NCBI GenBank assembly: GCA_023395515.1
Contig: JAEWZB010000054.1
Coordinates: forward strand, 1-14,788
DNA: 14,788 nucleotides
Origin: Bacillota bacterium
Lineage (GTDB): Bacteria; Bacillota; Syntrophomonadia; Syntrophomonadales; Syntrophomonadaceae
Direction: 5' to 3'
In this document: positions 7,857 to 13,479 of the stretch, piece by piece
Layout of the letters: each line of letters begins with the position of its first letter
How positions within the stretch are numbered: the first letter of the stretch is position 1
Notes under the pieces: model-generated
Told to the model about the DNA's origin: nothing
Databases searched by the model: none
The model's input: only the letters and a program-made list of their open reading frames with translations
Program-made: the position numbers and the translations under genes

Positions 7857-8679
7857 TATGAAGGAAAAAATGATTACCATGATATTTTGGCTGTCCGCGG
7901 CCGTTATAGTAGGTATTTTAGTAATTATAATAGGTTATATAATTGTCAAAGGAATAGGCGCGGTTAATTGGGAATTCCTAACTGCTAAACCTATGCGGGC
8001 CGGGAAAGAAGGCGGCATTTCCAGCACGATAGTAAGTACCATATATCTTACTTTTGTATCTTTGCTCATGGCAGTTCCCTTAGGGCTGGGAACGGCCATT
8101 TATTTAGAGGAGTATGCCCGAAAAAACAGTAAGTTTGCCTATATAGTAAACCTTACTGCGGAAACTTTAGCCGGGATACCTTCTATTATTTTTGGATTAT
8201 TTGGTTTTGTTTTCTTCGTAATCTTTTTGAAATTAGGCTGGTCAATTTTATCGGGCAGTATGACTTTAGCGATTATGATATTGCCTACTATTACCCGTAC
8301 GGCTCAGGAAGCTATTTTAACTGTACCTCATGAATATCGGGAAAATAGTTTAGCTCTGGGGGCCAGTAAGTGGCAAACTATACAAAAGGTGGTAGTACCT
8401 GCGGCATTACCAGGAATAGTAACCGGTATTATTTTATCTACCGGCAGAGCCATTGGCGAAACCGCCGCTTTAATTTTAACGGCGGGAAGCTCCTTGGGTA
8501 CCCCTTTATTACTATCAGACCCGGCTAGAACTATGTCGGTTCACCTTTATATATTGGCTATGGAGGGTATCTCCATGGAAAGGGCTTTTGGGACGGCATT
8601 TTTAATAGTTGTACTAATTATTATAATTAATTATTTAGCTAATCTAAGTTTGAAGAAACTTTCATTTGCAGCTAAGTAA
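7843..8679 (+). CDS. pstA: Phosphate ABC transporter permease PstA
   Basis: This second permease subunit pairs with PstC to form the phosphate channel. Its 278 residues contain about six membrane spans (first at 11-34, last at 249-267), the motif GIPSIIFGLFGF (111-122), the EAA loop YRENSLALGASKWQTIQKVV (165-184) and GRAIGETAAL (201-210). ATG 7843 is chosen because AGGTG (7832-7836) lies 6 nt upstream; the in-frame GTG at 7834 would fall within this site. ATG 7858, directly after the pstC stop, lacks a ribosome binding site. The start lies inside pstC (14-bp overlap), indicating translational coupling that should keep the two subunits near equal amounts. Confidence 0.95.
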   Translation: MAAINMKEKMITMIFWLSAAVIVGILVIIIGYIIVKGIGAVNWEFLTAKPMRAGKEGGISSTIVSTIYLTFVSLLMAVPLGLGTAIYLEEYARKNSKFAYIVNLTAETLAGIPSIIFGLFGFVFFVIFLKLGWSILSGSMTLAIMILPTITRTAQEAILTVPHEYRENSLALGASKWQTIQKVVVPAALPGIVTGIILSTGRAIGETAALILTAGSSLGTPLLLSDPARTMSVHLYILAMEGISMERAFGTAFLIVVLIIIINYLANLSLKKLSFAAK

Positions 8680-8695
8680 CGGGGTGAAATGAATT

Positions 8696-9457
8696 ATGCA
8701 TAATGTGATTAAACTTAAAAGTGAAAATATAAAAGTATATTATAAAGATTTTGCCGCTCTCCACGGTATTAATATGGAGATTTTAGAAAATAAAGTAACC
8801 GCCTTAATAGGTCCTTCCGGTTGCGGCAAATCTACTTTTCTAAGGACTATTAACCGGCTTAATGAATTAATCGAAGGGACTCGCATAGAAGGACAAATTT
8901 ACCTTGATAATAAGCCTCTTTATGCTAAAGAGGTTGATGTAGTTTTTTTAAGAAGACAAGTAGGCATGGTGTTTCAAAAGCCTTCCGTTTTTCCTATGTC
9001 TATTTATGAAAATGTAGCTTACGGGCCTAAGATTCACGGCATAAAAAATAAGAGTCAACTGGACGATATCGTGGAAAAAAGTTTAAAAGCGGCTAACTTA
9101 TGGAATGAGGTTCAAGACCGGTTAAAGGCTCCGGCATCAGGCTTATCGGGAGGACAGCAACAAAGGCTGGTTATTGCCCGGGTACTGGCAGTAGAACCGG
9201 AAGTAATCTTAATGGATGAACCGGCTTCAGCTCTTGATCCTATTTCTACGGCCAAGCTGGAAGAACTTATTGCTGAATTAAAACAAGCTTATACTATTGT
9301 GATTGTAACTCATAATATGCAGCAAGCGGCGAGGGTATCAGATTATACCGGATTTTTCCTTAATGGTAATCTCATAGAATATGACCATACCGATGAATTA
9401 TTTGTTAATCCTAAGGATAAAAGAACTGAGGATTACATTACCGGCAGGTTTGGTTAA
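8696..9457 (+). CDS. pstB: Phosphate ABC transporter ATP-binding protein PstB
   Basis: This cytoplasmic ATPase powers phosphate import through PstC-PstA. The Walker A motif GPSGCGKST is at 39-47, the Q-loop glutamine in VFQKP is Q94, the ABC signature LSGGQQQ is at 150-156, the Walker B with catalytic glutamate (ILMDE) is at 171-175 and the switch histidine is H206 (VTHNM). The PstB-typical N-terminal NIKVYYKDFAALHGI and the 253-residue length fit the family. The usual PstB signature in this region, ARALAVEPEVLLMDEP-like, here reads ARVLAVEPEVILMDEP, a trivial change. GGGGTGA (8681-8687) is 8 nt before ATG 8696. It sits 16 nt after pstA and 16 nt before phoU in the operon. Confidence 0.96.
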   Translation: MHNVIKLKSENIKVYYKDFAALHGINMEILENKVTALIGPSGCGKSTFLRTINRLNELIEGTRIEGQIYLDNKPLYAKEVDVVFLRRQVGMVFQKPSVFPMSIYENVAYGPKIHGIKNKSQLDDIVEKSLKAANLWNEVQDRLKAPASGLSGGQQQRLVIARVLAVEPEVILMDEPASALDPISTAKLEELIAELKQAYTIVIVTHNMQQAARVSDYTGFFLNGNLIEYDHTDELFVNPKDKRTEDYITGRFG

Positions 9458-9473
9458 ACAGGGGGGATTTATA

Positions 9474-10151
9474 ATGGTAACTGAATCACTTAAAAATGAA
9501 TTGGAAAAATTAAAACAAGAAATACTCAAAATGGGCCGACTTTTGGAAGAACAGGTATATAAGTCGGTTAAAGCTTTGACGGAAAAAAACCTGGAACTGG
9601 CTAAAGAAGTAGTAGTTAATGATGATGAAATAGACCGTATGGAGCTGGAAATCGAGAAAAAAGCTTTAGGTCTTATTGCGTTAAAGCAGCCTATGGCCAG
9701 TGATTTAAGATTTATAGGGACTGCCTTAAGAATTATTGTAGATATTGAACGCATGGCTGACCATGCTGAAGATATAGCTAAGATTGCTATTGATTTACAC
9801 GACCAAAGCTATATCAAACCATTAATTGATATTCCCCGGATGGCTAATAATGCTCAGCAAATGATAGAAAAGGCCTTAACTGCTTTTATATACGAGGATA
9901 TTGAATTAGCTATGTCTTTAATACCTATGGAAAATGAGATGGATGCCATCTATGATCAAATATTCAGGGAATTAAAATCTTATATGATGCAAGATGCTAA
10001 AAACATTCCCCAGGCCACCGATTTATTATTAGTAGCCGGACATCTGGAACGTATAGGAGACCATGCTACTAATTTAGGAGAAATGGTGATTTATGTAACT
10101 CAAGGGAAACGTATTGATTTTAATGAATTAGCCCGGAAGGAAAGAATGTAG
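9474..10151 (+). CDS. phoU: Phosphate-specific transport regulator PhoU
   Basis: This 225-residue protein is a two-fold helical-bundle regulator that binds metal, links PstB to PhoR and restrains Pho signalling and phosphate uptake. The two homologous E/DxxxD metal motifs are both present: DIERMADHAED (90-100) and HLERIGDHATN (190-200). The start is ATG 9474, with AGGGGGG (9460-9466) 7 nt upstream; the frame stays open back to 9381 inside pstB but nothing supports an earlier start. The last 310 bp (9842-10151, residues 124-225) are duplicated downstream at 12742-13051, and comparison suggests this 3' part may have been replaced during insertion of the adjoining sigma-factor module. The encoded protein is still complete, so function is probably preserved. 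It is the last gene of the pst operon. Confidence 0.95.
   Translation: MVTESLKNELEKLKQEILKMGRLLEEQVYKSVKALTEKNLELAKEVVVNDDEIDRMELEIEKKALGLIALKQPMASDLRFIGTALRIIVDIERMADHAEDIAKIAIDLHDQSYIKPLIDIPRMANNAQQMIEKALTAFIYEDIELAMSLIPMENEMDAIYDQIFRELKSYMMQDAKNIPQATDLLLVAGHLERIGDHATNLGEMVIYVTQGKRIDFNELARKERM
9842..10151 (+). repeat. Direct repeat, copy A (phoU 3' end)
   Basis: This 310-bp segment matches 12742-13051 without gaps at a constant offset of 2900 bp. Bases 9842-9964 (123 bp) are identical to copy B. Bases 9965-10151 differ at 20 of 187 positions, with differences becoming denser towards the stop codon. Similarity ends at the phoU stop on the right and abruptly at 9842 on the left. Confidence 0.97.
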
Positions 10152-10212
10152 GGTGTAAAACGTAAGACGCCAAGTTTGCGTAACAGGGGCTAAAGTTTTC
10201 AATTAGAAAATT

Positions 10213-10256
10213 AACGAGCCATGGGGGAATATGAAGTGAACCCCCCATGGCTCGTT
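10213..10256 (+). terminator. Perfect 15-bp hairpin after phoU, probable terminator
   Basis: AACGAGCCATGGGGG (10213-10227) is perfectly complementary to 10242-10256 around a 14-nt loop. The downstream T tract is weak (TTTGTCATTTT), so termination may be moderate. The near-symmetrical stem would also work on the minus strand. It lies 61 nt after the phoU stop and probably ends the pst-phoU transcript. Confidence 0.65.
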
Positions 10257-10548
10257 TGTCATTTTAGGTAGATTAAGCTACTGAAGTGTCTATGCGAATG
10301 CATAGTATAATACACTATACCACTCCACTTGAGTAGAGATCGATATCATAAATAGACGCGGATACTATGTGGAAAATAACAATAATACTGGTGCTGGAAT
10401 CATTGCGTTAACCGGTGGTATAAAACAAATTATTACTGGTATTGGATCTAGCCCAGCCGGATTCCTTAACAAGAAATAATTATGCCTCAATTCTTTTTGA
10501 GTGGTTTTGATAAAACAGACTGTAATATATTAAGAGAAGAAAAAAGAG
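10257..10548 (+). other. Non-coding stretch between the phoU terminator and the sigma gene
   Basis: No full gene is visible here. It holds a small hairpin CTATGC/GCATAG (10290-10305, 4-nt loop), a TATAAT hexamer at 10306-10311 without a convincing -35, a short open frame described separately (10369-10479), and a weak CTCAA/TTGAG hairpin near 10488-10500. Promoter-like boxes TTGAGT (10497-10502) and TGTAAT (10521-10526), 18 bp apart, could serve the sigma gene, but this assignment is weak. Confidence 0.5.
10369..10479 (+). CDS. Possible 36-residue Gly/Asn-rich peptide or gene remnant
   Basis: A GTG-initiated frame encodes 36 residues beginning ENNNN after the start and ending FLNKK. The same frame is open further upstream to a TGA at 10330-10332 with coding-like content (DIINRRGYYV). 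Within it, Thr-Gly pairs recur every 8 residues (TGAG, TGGI, TGIG), and at DNA level ACTGGT recurs 48 bp apart. No good ribosome binding site precedes the GTG. It may be the tail of a decayed gene carried in by the insert, or simply chance. I do not recognise it. Confidence 0.2.
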   Translation: MENNNNTGAGIIALTGGIKQIITGIGSSPAGFLNKK

Positions 10549-10557
10549 GTGACACAA

Positions 10558-11115
10558 TTGTATGATGACAAGCAGCTCAAAGACAAGCTTTTGAGCAAAA
10601 ATGAAAAAACGGTTGAATTATTAATAGAAAAATATCATAAGTTGCTTTGGGTGATTGCTGAGAATACTTTAAGGGGGATAGGCAGAGCCGAGGACATTGA
10701 AGAATGTGTAAGCGATGTTTTTGTAAGGATTTGGCGAAAACCGGAGTCATTTGACCCTGAAAGAGGAACGATGAAGACCTACCTCAGCATAATGGCTAAA
10801 AGCATAGCCCTTAACCGGTATAAAAGTTTAACCAAGCGTTATGAATCTGAGAGCAATAATAGCGTAGAAAATGAAAATACGGACGACTTATTAGACTTGA
10901 TCTGCCGGGAAGAAAGAAACGAGGAGTTGTTGGAGGCTATACATAGTTTGCAAGATCCATATCCCGAAATATTCATTCGAAGATACATTTTTGGCGAAAA
11001 AACATCTGTGGTTGCGTCTAGGCTTGGTATGGATACAAAAGACATTGAAAATCGAATTTACCGGGGGAAAAATAAGCTAAAAAGCATTTTGTGGAAAGGG
11101 GAACAGCAATTATGA
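10558..11115 (+). CDS. ECF-type RNA polymerase sigma factor
   Basis: This roughly 185-residue protein directs RNA polymerase to a specific promoter set. Numbered from TTG 10558, region 2 (about 21-92) contains YHKLLWVIAENTL, then the acidic AEDIEECVSDVFVRIWRKPESFDP characteristic of sigma-70 region 2, followed by YLSIMAKSIALNRYKS. Region 4 (about 122-177) contains a helix-turn-helix, RRYIFGEKTSVVASRLGMD followed by TKDIENRIYRGKNKL. There is no region 1 or 3, as in ECF factors. AGGTGA (10547-10552) is 5 nt before TTG 10558, so this start is preferred to GTG 10549, which lies within the binding site. The stop overlaps the start of the DUF4179 gene (ATGA), so the two are translationally coupled, as is usual for a sigma factor and its membrane anti-sigma factor. 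Target genes are unknown. Confidence 0.88.
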   Translation: MYDDKQLKDKLLSKNEKTVELLIEKYHKLLWVIAENTLRGIGRAEDIEECVSDVFVRIWRKPESFDPERGTMKTYLSIMAKSIALNRYKSLTKRYESESNNSVENENTDDLLDLICREERNEELLEAIHSLQDPYPEIFIRRYIFGEKTSVVASRLGMDTKDIENRIYRGKNKLKSILWKGEQQL

Positions 11116-12611
11116 ATAAAGATTTATCATTTTTTACTGAGTTAGACGATGAAAAGATAGAAGAACTCCTTTGTTATTCCTCTTACAATGATAAGAGTTT
11201 AGATAATATAAAAAACAGGGTGAAACAAGAAACCTCTCCCAAAAGAAAGTGGGCTCCTAAGCGAATTTTAATTACGGCCGCAGCTATTATCTTGCTTTGC
11301 GCAGGGGTAGTAACCGCTGCTACGAACCTGGATAGAATTTACCAAATACTCTTTAGTGATCACGCCGGGTATATGCAAAACCACAGCCAAAATATAGGGC
11401 TGGTTAGTGAAGCAGAAGGAATTGAGGTGCGCTTATTGTCGGCGTTAAATTATGACAGGACCCTGACTTTAGTTCTTTCCATTCAAGATAAAGCAGGCGA
11501 CCGGATTGATGAATCAACTAAATTTCACTCGAAAATATATTTGGACGGTAAAGAAGAGATGATTAATCAAAGGTTTACCATAACAACTTCTTTCAACGAG
11601 GAGAGCAGAGAATTTATACAAGTTGAAACACTTAAGTTGCCAATGAATGCTGAAGTTAGAGAATTAACTTATACTATGGGCGATATTCGCAGCAGACGTG
11701 TTGACAGAAGCGGGCCAGAGAATCAAATAGACTTATATGGAACGGTTTTAAATCATATTCCATCAACTGTTCCAGAGAAGCCGGAACATCCCCCTATCCT
11801 TGCGCCTGAAGAAACCCACATACCATTTTCGGATGTTGACTGGTCGTATATATCAAATATAGGATTTATAGACGGCTGTCTTCATATTCAGATGAAAGAT
11901 GACCCTTTAAAATTGGATAACGGCTGGACTAAAGTAGGTAGGGGTTGGTTATTTCCGGTTTATTTAATCGATTCAGAGGGGAGACACTATGGTCTTGAGA
12001 ATGAAAGAGTATATCACTTCCCAGTTCCAGATTGGGAAAATGGCGACACATATGCTGAATATGTCTTTGCAGATATTACAAAGATTGAACAGCTGAAAAG
12101 TATGACTCTAGTAAAAGAAGGATATGAATTTACAGAAATAATTAGAGGGAAATGGTCTATGACGTTTCCGGTACCCAGTGAGACGGAGTTCTTAACTATC
12201 CCGGTTAAAAAGGAAATACCCTTAAAAGAAGATAAAGAATTATATGCGGATAAGATTATTGTGACGCCATTATATGTAAATGTAACCTACCTTTACGAGG
12301 ATAGCAAAAGGGATGTTCCTATTTGGGGCGGGTCTGAATATTTACAAGATACCCGGAACTTTATAACATACGATGATGGAAGCCTATTTGAATTAAACTT
12401 ACGAAGTGATTCCTTCTTAGATTATTCCGGCACACCGCATGAATTTGGACAACGACTATTTGTAGCTGATTCTAAAACCCCAGAAAAGAAAGAAGCCAAT
12501 GTTAGGTATTCGAAGGAAATAGATGAAACAACCGGCAGATTAGATATTATTGAGGTGAACAAGGTAAAAAGTGTTACCATTCAAGGCGTGGAATTTAAGG
12601 TGAATAAATAA
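11112..12611 (+). CDS. DUF4179-type membrane protein, probable anti-sigma factor
   Basis: The 499-residue protein has a cytoplasmic N-terminal segment of about 50 residues (MNKDLSFFTELDDEKIEELL onwards), a single transmembrane helix at about 51-70 (RILITAAAIILLCAGVVTAA) and a large extracellular portion. The region around 48-190 resembles DUF4179, which in Firmicutes is typically encoded directly after an ECF sigma gene. The remainder is rich in beta-strand-like sequence with no recognised catalytic motif. By position and topology it should hold the sigma factor at the membrane and release it on an envelope signal; this is inference, because no zinc anti-sigma (HxxxCxxC) motif is present. ATG 11112 is chosen because AAAGGGGA (11095-11102) lies 9 nt upstream; an in-frame GTG at 11091 is part of the sigma gene and less likely. 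It is followed by a terminator at 12694-12730. Confidence 0.75.
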   Translation: MNKDLSFFTELDDEKIEELLCYSSYNDKSLDNIKNRVKQETSPKRKWAPKRILITAAAIILLCAGVVTAATNLDRIYQILFSDHAGYMQNHSQNIGLVSEAEGIEVRLLSALNYDRTLTLVLSIQDKAGDRIDESTKFHSKIYLDGKEEMINQRFTITTSFNEESREFIQVETLKLPMNAEVRELTYTMGDIRSRRVDRSGPENQIDLYGTVLNHIPSTVPEKPEHPPILAPEETHIPFSDVDWSYISNIGFIDGCLHIQMKDDPLKLDNGWTKVGRGWLFPVYLIDSEGRHYGLENERVYHFPVPDWENGDTYAEYVFADITKIEQLKSMTLVKEGYEFTEIIRGKWSMTFPVPSETEFLTIPVKKEIPLKEDKELYADKIIVTPLYVNVTYLYEDSKRDVPIWGGSEYLQDTRNFITYDDGSLFELNLRSDSFLDYSGTPHEFGQRLFVADSKTPEKKEANVRYSKEIDETTGRLDIIEVNKVKSVTIQGVEFKVNK

Positions 12612-12693
12612 ACATGAATTCTGTAAAATCCTAATATCAGGCCTGTAGCAAATTTTTCAGCAAAAAATTATCATTTATACAGAACGAACCTAG

Positions 12694-12730
12694 AAAATCC
12701 CGTCCATCTTTTTGATGAACGGGATTTTTT
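12694..12730 (+). terminator. Rho-independent terminator after the sigma/DUF4179 operon
   Basis: AAAATCCCGT (12694-12703) pairs with ACGGGATTTT (12719-12728). After one C-A mismatch, an inner CATC/GATG stem closes a TTTTT loop. T residues continue to 12730. It lies only 11 nt before the start of the downstream phoU repeat, so the insert ends almost at its own terminator. Confidence 0.92.
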
Positions 12731-12741
12731 CTCGGGGTTGG

Positions 12742-13051
12742 GGCTAATAATGCTCAGCAAATGATAGAAAAGGCCTTAACTGCTTTTATATACGAGGATA
12801 TTGAATTAGCTATGTCTTTAATACCTATGGAAAATGAGATGGATGCCATCTATGATCAAATATTTAGGGAATTATTATCTTATATGATGCAGGATGCTAA
12901 AAACATTCCCCAGGCCACCGAATTATTATTAGTAGCCGGACATCTGGAACGTTTAGGAGACCATGCTACTAATTTAGGAGAATTGGTGATTTATGTAGCC
13001 CAAGGGAAACGGGTTGACTTTAATGAACTGGCCAGAAAAGAACGAAACTAG
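12742..13051 (+). repeat. Direct repeat, copy B (phoU 3' end)
   Basis: This is the second copy of the 310-bp repeat, identical to copy A in 12742-12864 and 20 mismatches apart in 12865-13051, with no gaps. Its left boundary is abrupt, right behind the terminator of the DUF4179 gene. Confidence 0.97.
12743..13051 (+). pseudogene. phoU: Truncated phoU remnant (C-terminal half)
   Basis: The frame from GCT 12743 to the TAG at 13049-13051 corresponds to PhoU residues 124-225, that is, the second three-helix half with its metal motif HLERLGDHATN. It has lost the first half, promoter and start. The internal ATG at 12761 has no ribosome binding site and sits behind a strong terminator, so expression is unlikely. 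Compared with the intact phoU it differs by seven amino-acid codons (K-L, D-E, I-L, M-L, T-A, I-V, M-N) and by eight codons changed silently, with no stop or frameshift. This looks like a diverged functional allele rather than long decay. It may be the original host phoU tail, since it is followed by the terminator and zapA. Confidence 0.85.
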
Positions 13052-13069
13052 CCGCCAATAGATAAAACT

Positions 13070-13111
13070 ACCGTTTATCACGTACCAAGCATGGGTGATA
13101 AGCGGTTTTTT
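13070..13111 (+). terminator. Rho-independent terminator after the phoU remnant
   Basis: ACCGTTTATCAC (13070-13081) pairs with GTGATAAGCGGT (13095-13106), with one T-G wobble and a 13-nt loop, followed by T through 13111. It would be the natural terminator of an uninterrupted phoU, as it starts 19 nt after the remnant stop. Confidence 0.85.
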
Positions 13112-13141
13112 GGTTTAGACCGCCTCTTTTTCCTTTCTTTG

Positions 13142-13157
13142 AAGGAAATGTTTCCTT
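13142..13157 (+). repeat. Short perfect palindrome upstream of zapA
   Basis: AAGGAAA (13142-13148) and TTTCCTT (13151-13157) are perfect complements separated by TG. The position, 43 nt before the zapA start, would suit an operator or mRNA structure, but no matching regulator is recognised and a -35/-10 pair is not clear here. Confidence 0.35.
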
Positions 13158-13199
13158 AATATCGAAATAGAACAACATCCTATATTTGGAGGAATTCAT

Positions 13200-13478
13200 A
13201 TGGATGTTAAAAAAAGTAGTGTAAATAAGGTTACAGTCGATATTTTTAACGAAGAATATGTGGTAAAGGGTAGTGAAAATCCGGAATATATTCATATGCT
13301 GGCCTCATATGTTGACCGGCGCATGAAAATGATTCAGCAAAGAAACCCCAATTTATCAACTATTAAGGTAGCAGTATTAACCAGTTTGAATTTAGCTGAT
13401 GAGCTTAACAAGCTGCAAGAAGACTATGATGAATTAATTAAAACCCTGGAAGAGGAAAAAAAGAATAGGATGGGGTAA
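13200..13478 (+). CDS. zapA: Cell division protein ZapA
   Basis: This 92-residue cytoplasmic protein bundles FtsZ filaments and stabilises the division ring. The N-terminal domain (about 8-50) has the ZapA pattern VTVDIFNEEYVVKGSENPEYIHMLASYVDRRM, split here as beta strands followed by the first helix. The rest (about 50-90) forms a long coiled-coil helix (KVAVLTSLNLADELNKLQED, then a Glu/Lys-rich tail). Length matches Gram-positive ZapA. GGAGG (13188-13192) is 7 nt before ATG 13200, an excellent site. It ends one base before polX begins (TAAG then ATG), so the two are one operon, an arrangement often seen in Clostridia and Bacilli. The palindrome at 13142-13157 lies upstream. Confidence 0.9.
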   Translation: MDVKKSSVNKVTVDIFNEEYVVKGSENPEYIHMLASYVDRRMKMIQQRNPNLSTIKVAVLTSLNLADELNKLQEDYDELIKTLEEEKKNRMG

Positions 13479-13479
13479 G

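Larger units (their letters stand above)
10152..12741 (+). other. Putative inserted segment carrying an ECF sigma/DUF4179 module
   Basis: The DNA between the two phoU repeats contains a hairpin terminator, a non-coding stretch with a possible gene remnant, the sigma-factor operon and a second terminator. Together with one repeat copy it amounts to exactly 2900 bp. The repeat structure (complete copy upstream, 5'-truncated copy downstream) is what single-crossover integration of a circle carrying a phoU 3' fragment would leave. No integrase, transposase, terminal inverted repeat or tRNA is seen, so calling it a mobile element is not justified; recombination-mediated insertion is the inference. 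Confidence 0.55.

Noticed and set aside
9381..9473. An N-terminally extended PhoU starting inside pstB
   Set aside because: The extension has no ribosome binding site and no PhoU similarity; ATG 9474 has a strong site and gives the normal length.
11091..11111. GTG start for the DUF4179 protein
   Set aside because: It lies in the sigma gene and overlaps the ribosome binding site used for ATG 11112, which forms the typical ATGA overlap.
12619..12684. TTCTGTA/TACAGAA inverted repeat after the DUF4179 gene
   Set aside because: The arms are only 7 bp and more than 50 nt apart, which is easily chance in AT-rich DNA.
10152..12741. Insertion sequence or integrative element with its own recombinase
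   Set aside because: No transposase or integrase frame, terminal inverted repeats or short target duplication was found in the insert.
12761..13051. A stand-alone 96-residue gene
   Set aside because: It is the C-terminal half of PhoU with no start signals, lying behind a terminator; better treated as a remnant.
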